A program made the translations under genes and the position numbers. A stretch of 8,713 bases of DNA from Roseovarius sp. (GTDB taxonomy: Bacteria; Pseudomonadota; Alphaproteobacteria; Rhodobacterales; Rhodobacteraceae). This document shows positions 1 through 5,270 of the stretch, in pieces. The stretch spans positions 1 through 8,713 of the forward strand of contig JALQUE010000186.1 in NCBI GenBank assembly GCA_023260815.1. The letters are read 5' to 3'. The notes beneath the pieces are model-generated. The model did not search any database. It saw only the letters and a list, made by a program, of their open reading frames with translations, and was not told the origin of the DNA. Numbering within the stretch: the stretch's first letter is position 1; every line of letters starts with the position of its first letter.

Positions 1-974
1 CGCGCGGGCATGCCAAAAACGCCACTTGTTTCCTGATCCTGCGCGAAGGTGCGTCCACCAGCCTGCCAGATGGCGGCAAGACCGGTTGCTCCGTCCTGTC
101 CCATACCGGTCAGAACGGCCGCGCTCAGCCGTGGGGCAGCACACAACGCCATGCTCTCGAACAAGACGTTCACCGACGGACGGGAATAGCATACCGGGTC
201 GCCGTCGATCAGTTCAGTCACCAGTGAAGGCCCGCGCCGCCGCACGACCAGATGTCGCTTGCCGCCGGGTGCAATAAGCACAAGCCCCCTGCGCAGCACT
301 TCCCCGCCTTTGGCTTCGGCCACGGTCATCGGACAAAGACTATCCAGACGGCGGGCAAACGCCTCGGTAAAGCCCTCGGGCATATGCTGGACAACAACGA
401 TGGGCGGGGCATCAAACGGAAGGCTGGGCAAAAGCGTGCCAAGCGCCTGCACACCACCTGTCGAGGCACCGATCACGATCGGCCAATCCTCGGTCTTGCG
501 CCAGACGGACGAACCGACCCGAACGGCACTCTGCTCCGTCTCGGATCGCATCAAGAACCGCCGACCGTTATTGCGCATCTCGAAGGCGGCGCGCACACTC
601 GCGCAGACAAGGGCAAACCCGCCACACCGCACGCCACCGCGCGGTTTCGCGACGACATCGGCGGCACCTGCCTCAAGGGCGCTGATTGTCAGACGCACCG
701 CACCAGCGGTGCGGCCCGACACGACAACCGTCGGACAGGGTTTGCTTGTCATGTAGTCGCGCAACAGGCTCAGCCCGTCTTCGCCCGGCATTTCCAGATC
801 GAGCGTGACGACATCGGGCTTGTATGTCCGAAGCATTTGACGCGCTTCGTCAGCGTTTGCCGCACCCGCGACAACCTGGATATCCGCCTCGGCGTTCAAC
901 GCCCGCGTGATCGCGGCCCGGAACATCGCGGAATCATCCACGACCAGCACCCGAATTGAAGCAGGACGTGTCAT
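1..974 (-). CDS. cheB: Chemotaxis response regulator / protein-glutamate methylesterase CheB (3' end cut by window edge)
   Basis: CheB removes methyl groups from (and deamidates) glutamyl residues of chemoreceptors, giving adaptation when phosphorylated by CheA. Translating the minus strand from the ATG at 974 gives 324 uninterrupted residues. Residues 1-115 are a receiver domain: acidic pair D13-D14, phosphoacceptor D59 in LDLEMPG, S86, and K110-P111. A linker of about 45 residues leads to the esterase domain, with catalytic S171 in GASTGG, H197 in QHMP and D294 in GMGQDG. The spacing between these (26 and 97 residues) matches the enteric Ser-His-Asp triad. The ATG overlaps the cheR stop in an ATGA, with GGAGG at 980-984, five bases upstream. 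No stop is reached at base 1; typical CheB length suggests only about 15-35 residues are missing. All catalytic residues are present, so it is expected to be functional. Last visible gene of the che operon. Confidence 0.96.
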   Translation of the reverse strand, partial: MTRPASIRVLVVDDSAMFRAAITRALNAEADIQVVAGAANADEARQMLRTYKPDVVTLDLEMPGEDGLSLLRDYMTSKPCPTVVVSGRTAGAVRLTISALEAGAADVVAKPRGGVRCGGFALVCASVRAAFEMRNNGRRFLMRSETEQSAVRVGSSVWRKTEDWPIVIGASTGGVQALGTLLPSLPFDAPPIVVVQHMPEGFTEAFARRLDSLCPMTVAEAKGGEVLRRGLVLIAPGGKRHLVVRRRGPSLVTELIDGDPVCYSRPSVNVLFESMALCAAPRLSAAVLTGMGQDGATGLAAIWQAGGRTFAQDQETSGVFGMPA

Positions 975-1780
975 TCGGGCCTCCGGTAAACACCGGTGTC
1001 AACCTGCTGCCAGCGGGTTCCCAGATCGCTGATCACCTCGGTGACCGACGTGATCAGCCAGCCACCGGGCAAAGTCGCGTCATACAGCGCCTCAAGCGTG
1101 GAGGTCTGATCGGCACGATTGAAATAATACAGAATATTCCTGCAGAACACGACGTCGAAGCGGTGGGTGAAAGGATAGGGCGTCGCCTTGAGGTTCATGC
1201 GCCTGAACGTACAAGTTTTGCGAATTGAGGCATTTACCGCGTATTGGTCGATGCCGGTGGGCGTGAAATACCGGTGCAGGATAGCAGGATCGGTATGGGC
1301 AAACTGATTACGCGGGAAGATCCCGTGCTCTGCCCTCTCGACCACCGGGGCGCTGATGTCGGTGCCAAGGATCTGCAGCTTGCCAAGAACCGCTTGCCCC
1401 ATTTTTTCAGCGGCAAGAATGGCGATCGAATACGCCTCGTCCCCCGTGGAACAGGCCGCACTCCAGATCCGAACGGTGCCATTGGACACGCGTTCCGGCA
1501 GTATGGTATCCGAGAACTTTTTCAGAACGTCCGGCTCGCGGAAAAAATAGGTATGGTTGGTAGAGGCCGCGTGCATCACCGCAAGCTGAATATCCTCGCG
1601 CGGGGCCGTGATGACCCCATGTGCCAGAGCATCCAGATCCGGCAGATCAAAGCTCCGGGTCACGCGGGACAGGCGCTGACGCAAAAGCGGGATCTTGTGA
1701 TCTGGATAGCTGATCGCGCAGCGGCTGCTGAGCCACTCGCGGACAGATTCGAACCCACGGCTGTCGTCGGCCAAGTTCAT
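971..1780 (-). CDS. cheR: Chemotaxis protein methyltransferase CheR
   Basis: CheR transfers methyl groups from S-adenosylmethionine to receptor glutamates, opposing CheB. The 269-residue product has the helical N-terminal domain (about 5-70), then the family hallmarks: NHTYFFRE (75-82, with R81), the SAM-binding stretch WSAACSTGDEAYS (106-118), an acidic ribose-contact candidate D141 in GTDIS, and FCRNILYYF (212-220). Length is normal for stand-alone CheR, and no extra C-terminal domain is fused. An in-frame ATG lies 30 bases upstream at 1810, but it has no good ribosome site. The ATG at 1780 is preceded by GGAGG (1788-1792) at 7 bases and forms an ATGA overlap with the cheA stop, so that start is chosen. 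It overlaps cheB in the same way downstream, implying translational coupling of cheA-cheR-cheB. Confidence 0.95.
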   Translation of the reverse strand: MNLADDSRGFESVREWLSSRCAISYPDHKIPLLRQRLSRVTRSFDLPDLDALAHGVITAPREDIQLAVMHAASTNHTYFFREPDVLKKFSDTILPERVSNGTVRIWSAACSTGDEAYSIAILAAEKMGQAVLGKLQILGTDISAPVVERAEHGIFPRNQFAHTDPAILHRYFTPTGIDQYAVNASIRKTCTFRRMNLKATPYPFTHRFDVVFCRNILYYFNRADQTSTLEALYDATLPGGWLITSVTEVISDLGTRWQQVDTGVYRRPE

Positions 1781-2988
1781 CCCTCGTCCTCCGCGGCAAG
1801 CCGTTCGCAATCCAGGACCAATGCCACATCACCCGACGCCAAAAGCGCACATCCCCAGCTTGCGCGCACCTTGGCCAAAGCACCGGCCAGCGGCTTCATG
1901 ACCACCTGCTGACGATCCAGCACCTCGTCCACCGGTACCGCGATCGGCCCTGCCAAGGTGTTGAACACGATCACCACCATCTCGGTCAGCGGACGAAGAC
2001 CGTGGCGTGTGCCGTTGTAGAACGTCTCGAGCCGCCGAACCGGCAGGAACACGCCCCGCAATCGCAGCATTTCGGAATTGCCACCGGCGGATACAGTAAT
2101 GTGATCTGACGCGTCGGGTTTGACGATCTCGGATACGTCTTCGACCGGTACCGAGAACAATTGATTGCCAAGGCGCAAAAGAATGCTGTCGATAAAGGCC
2201 AGCGAAACCGGAATATGCAGCGAGACAGACGTGCCCTGCCCTTCTTCGCTATCCACCGATATCCGCCCGCGGAGCTCTTTCATGGTTGTGTTGAGCACAT
2301 CCATTCCGACGCCGCGACCGGACAACTTGGTGATACCCTGCGCGGTTGAGAAACCAGGCTCGAAAATCACTTTCCAAAGCTGCGAGGGCTCCGGCTCTTC
2401 GGTTGGTCCAACCAGGCCACGCTCGCGTGCCTTTTTCAGGATCGTCTTGCGATTGAGCCCGGCACCGTCATCCTTGACCACGACCCGCACATCCGATCCC
2501 GCCTGCGACGCGGACAGCGTGATGCGCCCTGCCTCGGATTTGGACGCCGCGCGCCGCCGTTCGGGGCTTTCGATGCCATGATCGGCCGCGTTGCGGACAA
2601 CATGCAGCAAGGGGTCGTAAAGCCTGTCTGCAACCAGCTTGTCGATCGCGGTGGTCTCGCCAATGATCTCGAGGTCGATTTCCTTGCCCGTCTCACGCTC
2701 AAGCTCTCGGATCATCCGGCGCAAACGTCGGAACACCTCGCCCACGGGGACAAGGCGCAATTCGGTCGCCGCGTCCTGAACCTCACGCACCAAAGACGAC
2801 AGTCGATACGCGGCCGCTTCGAACGCCACGAGTTCCCGCCCGGCAAGATCCGGCGAGTTTATGGTTTCAGACACACTCAGAGAAAGCTCGCCCACGAGGT
2901 CCATGAGCCGCCCGATCTTGTCGGACGACACCCGCAGCAAAGCGCCTCCCGCCGATTTTTCAGACTGTGCATCCATGTCCACGGACAT
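1777..2988 (-). CDS. cheA: CheA-type chemotaxis histidine kinase lacking P1/P2 (P3-P4-P5 only, CheA4-like)
   Basis: Receptor-coupled histidine kinase. Numbering from the ATG at 2988 (403 residues), a P3 dimerisation hairpin starts at about residue 18 (LLRVSSDKIGRLMDLVGEL). The P4 ATPase follows, with N box HVVRNAADHGIE (129-140), G1 DDGAGL (173-178), F box FEPGFSTA (209-216) and G2 GRGVGMDVL (224-232). A CheW-like P5 domain (about 250-398) closes it. The family norm is about 650 residues with an N-terminal HPt (P1) domain carrying the phosphorylated His and a P2 docking domain. Both are absent, and the frame upstream closes at 3055-3057, leaving no room for them. R. sphaeroides CheA4 has this P3-P4-P5 build and phosphorylates the P1 domain of a separate protein, CheA3; the same division of labour is inferred here. 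An in-frame ATG at 3000 is possible, but 2988 has GGAG (2995-2998) six bases upstream. An exact sigma-54 promoter match lies just upstream. Confidence 0.93.
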   Translation of the reverse strand: MSVDMDAQSEKSAGGALLRVSSDKIGRLMDLVGELSLSVSETINSPDLAGRELVAFEAAAYRLSSLVREVQDAATELRLVPVGEVFRRLRRMIRELERETGKEIDLEIIGETTAIDKLVADRLYDPLLHVVRNAADHGIESPERRRAASKSEAGRITLSASQAGSDVRVVVKDDGAGLNRKTILKKARERGLVGPTEEPEPSQLWKVIFEPGFSTAQGITKLSGRGVGMDVLNTTMKELRGRISVDSEEGQGTSVSLHIPVSLAFIDSILLRLGNQLFSVPVEDVSEIVKPDASDHITVSAGGNSEMLRLRGVFLPVRRLETFYNGTRHGLRPLTEMVVIVFNTLAGPIAVPVDEVLDRQQVVMKPLAGALAKVRASWGCALLASGDVALVLDCERLAAEDEG

Positions 2989-3060
2989 CGCCTTCTCCAT
3001 TTCTGCGAAGCCCTGTGCCGCCGGCTTTCCCCGGTCGACTGGACGTCTGCGCCCTCACGG

Positions 3061-3075
3061 GCAATTGACGTGCCA
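3061..3075 (-). promoter_or_regulatory. Sigma-54 (RpoN) -24/-12 promoter for cheA
   Basis: The minus strand reads TGGCACGTCAATTGC, which matches the published sigma-54 consensus TGGCACG-N4-TTGC at all eleven fixed positions, with the required GG-N10-GC spacing. It begins directly after the TGA of the upstream small gene and sits in the only non-coding gap of the che operon. Transcription would start near 3049, giving a leader of about 60 bases to the cheA ATG at 2988. It implies that cheA-cheR-cheB can be expressed separately from the upstream gene under an enhancer-binding activator of the FleQ/FleT type. No enhancer-like repeat is obvious within the 150 bases upstream, which lie inside the small gene. 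Confidence 0.8.
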
Positions 3076-3384
3076 TCAGGCGACCTCGTCCTCGCGACTG
3101 TCGAAACTGAAGATGCAGACGCCTTCAAACCCGGTGGATTTGAAGAGGAACGTTTTCTTCATGGTTTCGATAAAACCGCCGTAGTTTTTCTCGAACGCCT
3201 TTAGATCGGCGGTCGACCCGAAGAAGACATTGACGGAAATATCCCCTTCCTTGCCGATAAGAATGGTCAGTCCGGTCATATTGCATGCCGGAATTGCATT
3301 CCCGAGGGTCTCCGTCACAAAGGGCGCAGCGATTTGGGCTGCGTCCAGATCCGGGAATTTGAGATGATATGTTTTTGAAAGCAT
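3076..3384 (-). CDS. Uncharacterised 102-residue protein at the head of the che operon
   Basis: I do not recognise this family. The 102-residue product is soluble-looking, with no signal peptide or membrane segment. It alternates predicted strands and helices: a possible strand near 3-9, a helix near 13-28, hydrophobic strands at about 36-43 (MTGLTILIG) and 48-54 (DISVNVFFG), a Lys/aromatic helix at about 57-78, and a final strand near 88-94 (EGVCIFSF) with an acidic tail. The regular alpha/beta pattern and good start context (AGG six bases before ATG) support a real gene, not a chance frame. It lies 75 bp upstream of cheA on the same strand and is probably co-transcribed from the divergent region, although cheA also has its own sigma-54 promoter. 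It contains no HxLKG motif, so it does not look like the missing HPt domain. A chemotaxis or flagellar accessory role is inferred only from position. Confidence 0.8.
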   Translation of the reverse strand: MLSKTYHLKFPDLDAAQIAAPFVTETLGNAIPACNMTGLTILIGKEGDISVNVFFGSTADLKAFEKNYGGFIETMKKTFLFKSTGFEGVCIFSFDSREDEVA

Positions 3385-3440
3385 TTCTGACCTGCCAGGT
3401 TACTGTCGGTAAAGCCTGAAACGGACAATGCCCCCGGATT

Positions 3441-3491
3441 GTGAGGCGGATTGCGAAAGAGACCGGGATATCTTTGGATTGCCCGCCTCAC
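3441..3491. repeat. Imperfect inverted repeat / hairpin with GGATTG direct repeats
   Basis: GTGAGGCGG at 3441-3449 pairs exactly with CCGCCTCAC at 3483-3491. Inside, AAAGA (3456-3460) pairs with TCTTT (3471-3475), so the stretch can fold as a 9-bp stem, an internal loop, a 5-bp stem and a 10-base loop. GGATTG occurs at 3436-3441, 3448-3453 and 3476-3481. There is no U-tract after either end, so it does not look like an intrinsic terminator. It lies 57-107 bases upstream of the minus-strand small gene and could be a leader structure or a protein-binding site. Confidence 0.4.
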
Positions 3492-3559
3492 TTTGGTGCT
3501 GCTTTTTCGTTTCGGAGGCGTGTTTTTTCCTCATCTGACAAAGGCTTGCGACCAAGGAC

Positions 3560-3577
3560 GTGTCACTGCACCGACAC
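3560..3577. promoter_or_regulatory. Candidate enhancer dyad 1 (GTGTCA-N6-CGACAC)
   Basis: GTGTCA (3560-3565) and CGACAC (3572-3577) form a dyad with one mismatch and a 6-bp spacer. It is centred about 180 bp upstream of the predicted fleT transcription start, within the usual range of sigma-54 activator sites. It is the partner of the perfect copy at 3601-3618. The protein that binds is unknown; a FleQ-type activator encoded elsewhere is the first guess. Confidence 0.5.
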
Positions 3578-3600
3578 TCCGCGAATGCCGACAGTCAGCA

Positions 3601-3618
3601 GTGTCAATTCCATGACAC
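3601..3618. promoter_or_regulatory. Candidate enhancer dyad 2 (GTGTCA-N6-TGACAC)
   Basis: Perfect 6-bp arms GTGTCA (3601-3606) and TGACAC (3613-3618) around a 6-bp spacer, centred about 139 bp upstream of the predicted fleT start. The distance to the first dyad is 41 bp, close to four helical turns, which would place both on the same face of the DNA, as is usual for cooperative binding by sigma-54 activators. Confidence 0.55.
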
Positions 3619-3684
3619 AAAGCCGTCAATCACGCAGTCAAATCGTCGGAAAAAGACGCCCTCCTTGCAAAATCGCCTTGTTTT

Positions 3685-3700
3685 ATTGGGCCTGGCCAAT
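3685..3700. promoter_or_regulatory. Near-palindrome ATTGGGCCTGGCCAAT
   Basis: A 16-bp near-palindrome with arms ATTGG/CCAAT and further symmetric bases inside, centred about 56 bp before the predicted fleT start. It could be a regulator-binding site between the enhancer dyads and the promoter. No bend-protein (IHF) consensus match was seen here. Weak evidence by itself. Confidence 0.25.
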
Positions 3701-3722
3701 CTCATCACGCGCACTGACCGGA

Positions 3723-3737
3723 TGGCATGCTTCATGC
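3723..3737 (+). promoter_or_regulatory. Sigma-54-like -24/-12 promoter of the fleT-fliEFGH operon
   Basis: TGGCATGCTTCATGC matches TGGCACG-N4-TTGC at nine of eleven fixed positions (T for C at the sixth base, A for T in the -12 box), with exact GG-N10-GC spacing. Transcription would begin near 3749, leaving a 23-base leader that contains the fleT ribosome site. R. sphaeroides fleT is known to be sigma-54 dependent, which supports the call. The element also contains a small dyad (GGCAT-N5-ATGCC, 3724-3738). Confidence 0.65.
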
Positions 3738-3757
3738 CTATAGAATGGCGAAGACAC

Positions 3758-3763
3758 AGGAGG
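3758..3763 (+). promoter_or_regulatory. Strong ribosome binding site deciding the fleT start
   Basis: AGGAGG, eight bases before the ATG at 3772. It rules against the earlier in-frame ATGs at 3727 and 3745: the first lies inside the -24/-12 promoter element and the second lies upstream of the predicted transcription start. Confidence 0.85.
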
Positions 3764-3771
3764 CACCAACC

Positions 3772-4908
3772 ATGACCGATCTTGCCATTATTTCGACTGA
3801 TCTCGGGATAGCCCACGCTCTTGAAACCTTGCTTGTCCGGCGCCGCGCCAAGATACGCCTGGTCGAGGATGCCACCGACGCGTCAGGCGCCCATACGCTG
3901 ATCTGTTCCGCGCATCTTGGCGCGGCGGATGGCAAGCCGCTGAACCCGGTTGACCTTGCGCGCAGCATCGGCGCGAAACGTATCGTGATCATCGACGAGA
4001 GCGCCTCGGATTTCCGGATCGAAGACGACTTGGGTGGACGATGTCTGCGTGTGGCGCTGCCCGGTTCGGCAAGTAATATCCTGCAGAACGGTGCGCTGTT
4101 ACAACTGGTCGACCGGATTGCTGCCCCTCATACAGTGATGGTGGGCGCGGATGCCGCAACGGGCCGTCTGATCGACCTTGCCTCGCATGTGGCCAAATTC
4201 GATGTGAGTGTCTTCATCAACGGTCCGACCGGCAGCGGCAAGGAAGTGCTAGCGCGTCTGGTCCATGCCCGTTCAGGGCGCGCCGACAAACCGTTTGTCG
4301 CGATCAACTGCGCAGCCATCCCTGAAAACATGCTGGAAGCGCTGCTTTTCGGTCACGAAAAAGGTGCCTTCACCGGGGCTGGCAACGCCAATTGCGGCCT
4401 GATCCGGGCGGCGGAAGGCGGTACGCTCTTGCTGGACGAGATTTCCGAAATGCCGCTTGGCCTGCAGGCAAAACTGCTGCGCGTCATTCAAGAACGCCGC
4501 GTCACACCGCTTGGTGCCCAAAAGGACGTGGCCGTTGATATTCGCATCGTTTCGACCTCGAACCGCGACATGGCCGAGGAAATCCACCGGGGCACCTTCC
4601 GCGAGGATCTTTTCTACCGTCTCAATGTGTTTCCTCTGGAAACCCTGCCCCTGGCCTTGCGCCCGGATGACATCCCGGTTCTGGCGACAGCGATGTTGCT
4701 AAGGCACACGCCCCAGGGCCAAGTGACCCCGGTGCTGAGCGAGGCCGCCTGCGCCGCCCTGACCGCGCATCATTGGCCCGGCAACGTGCGTGAACTGGAA
4801 AACGTCATGCAGCGCGCCCTTGTCATGCATCGCAGCGATCAGGTCGAAGCCGATGACATCATGCTGTCGGCCTGTGCATCGCATATGCGCCTGGCGTCGG
4901 CCGCCTAA
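3772..4908 (+). CDS. fleT: Sigma-54-dependent flagellar regulator without DNA-binding domain (FleT-like)
   Basis: AAA+ activator that remodels RNA polymerase-sigma-54. The 378-residue product has an N-terminal domain of about 120 residues resembling a degenerate receiver: the second-strand region reads HTLICSAHLG, with no phosphorylatable Asp. The AAA+ domain follows, with Walker A GPTGSGKE (151-158), the sigma-54 contact loop GAFTGA (198-203), Walker B GGTLLLDE (216-223), FREDLFYRLNVF with the arginine finger (276-287) and sensor II WPGNVRELEN (335-344). It ends 34 residues later without any Fis-type helix-turn-helix, about 60-90 residues shorter than typical FleQ/NtrC proteins. R. sphaeroides FleT has this architecture, lacks a DNA-binding domain and works with FleQ to switch on later flagellar genes. 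A FleQ partner must therefore be encoded elsewhere. All ATPase motifs look intact. fliE follows after 11 bp, so it is the first gene of the operon. Confidence 0.88.
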   Translation: MTDLAIISTDLGIAHALETLLVRRRAKIRLVEDATDASGAHTLICSAHLGAADGKPLNPVDLARSIGAKRIVIIDESASDFRIEDDLGGRCLRVALPGSASNILQNGALLQLVDRIAAPHTVMVGADAATGRLIDLASHVAKFDVSVFINGPTGSGKEVLARLVHARSGRADKPFVAINCAAIPENMLEALLFGHEKGAFTGAGNANCGLIRAAEGGTLLLDEISEMPLGLQAKLLRVIQERRVTPLGAQKDVAVDIRIVSTSNRDMAEEIHRGTFREDLFYRLNVFPLETLPLALRPDDIPVLATAMLLRHTPQGQVTPVLSEAACAALTAHHWPGNVRELENVMQRALVMHRSDQVEADDIMLSACASHMRLASAA

Positions 4909-4919
4909 GGAGCGCAACC

Positions 4920-5240
4920 ATGTCGATCTCCTCTATCTCCACGGGTCTTAACCCGGCTGCGATCACATCGACGCAGCCGCCCGCGAAGATTGAGACCACA
5001 CCGCAAACCGGCGCGGACCGGCCCAGCTTTGGCGAACGTCTCGGCGACGCCATCAACAAGGTCGCCGACCAGCAAAAGACCGCTTCGGCGGCGTCGCGTG
5101 ACTTCGAGACCGGCAAAACCGAAAATATTGCGGCGGTGATGGTCGAACAGCAGGTTGCTTCGCTTGGGTTCCAGATGACCCTCTCGGTCAGGAACAAGGC
5201 ACTGAGTGCCTATCGCGACATCATGAACATGCCGGTCTGA
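4920..5240 (+). CDS. fliE: Flagellar hook-basal body protein FliE
   Basis: FliE is the small export-apparatus/rod adaptor that joins the MS ring to the proximal rod and is among the first proteins exported. The 106-residue product is the usual length, with a variable, Thr/Pro-rich N-terminus (1-35) and the conserved helical remainder: SFGERLGDAINKV, an acidic helix, then the family signature around VMVEQQVASLGFQMTLSVRNKALSAYRDIMNMPV, with the characteristic R-N-K-x-L-x-A-Y-x-(D/E)-I-M-x-M ending. The ribosome site AAGGAG (4907-4912) overlaps the fleT stop codon, seven bases before the ATG, suggesting coupled translation. fliF follows after 30 bp. Confidence 0.95.
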   Translation: MSISSISTGLNPAAITSTQPPAKIETTPQTGADRPSFGERLGDAINKVADQQKTASAASRDFETGKTENIAAVMVEQQVASLGFQMTLSVRNKALSAYRDIMNMPV

Positions 5241-5270
5241 TCCGGCTGAACTCTCGAACAGGACAGGCGA

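Larger units (their letters stand above)
3385..3771. other. Divergent intergenic regulatory region between che and flagellar operons
   Basis: These 387 bases have no convincing coding sequence: short open frames here lack ribosome sites, and the plus-strand ones run into the fleT promoter. AT-rich runs (for example the T tracts at 3503-3507 and 3523-3528) contrast with the GC-rich genes. The region holds, from left to right, an imperfect hairpin with GGATTG repeats, two copies of an 18-bp dyad, a 16-bp near-palindrome and a sigma-54-like promoter, each listed separately. The start point for the leftward transcript of the small 102-residue gene was not identified; no good -35/-10, sigma-28 or sigma-54 element stands out on the minus strand. 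Confidence 0.75.

Noticed and set aside
252..959. A 235-residue plus-strand open frame, and a second one in another frame, across the first kilobase
   Set aside because: Both lie antisense to cheB, whose minus-strand frame shows all receiver and methylesterase residues. They are long only because of high GC and lack of stops.
1244..1912. A 222-residue plus-strand open frame across cheR and the end of cheA
   Set aside because: Antisense to clearly conserved cheR/cheA frames, no ribosome site, Arg/Pro-rich composition typical of a shadow frame.
3076..3384. Small gene as the missing HPt/P1 domain of cheA
   Set aside because: Its only His lies in YHLKF near the N-terminus, without the HxLKG helix context, and the strand-helix pattern does not fit a four-helix HPt fold.
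3382..3396. TGGCAGG ... ATGC on the minus strand at the small gene's start, resembling -24/-12
   Set aside because: GG to GC spacing is 12 instead of 10, and the -12 part would overlap the start codon.
3410..3440. TAAAGCCT followed by GCCCCCGG on the plus strand, resembling a sigma-28 promoter
   Set aside because: The -10 part does not match GCCGATAA, and it would point at fleT from over 300 bp away.
3441..3491. Hairpin as an intrinsic terminator
   Set aside because: No T-run follows the stem on either strand, and it lies upstream of, not after, genes on both sides.
3597..3612. Possible minus-strand sigma-54 promoter TGGAATTGACACTGCT for the small gene
   Set aside because: Spacing is right, but four of eleven fixed bases are wrong and it overlaps the perfect dyad at 3601-3618, which explains the bases better.
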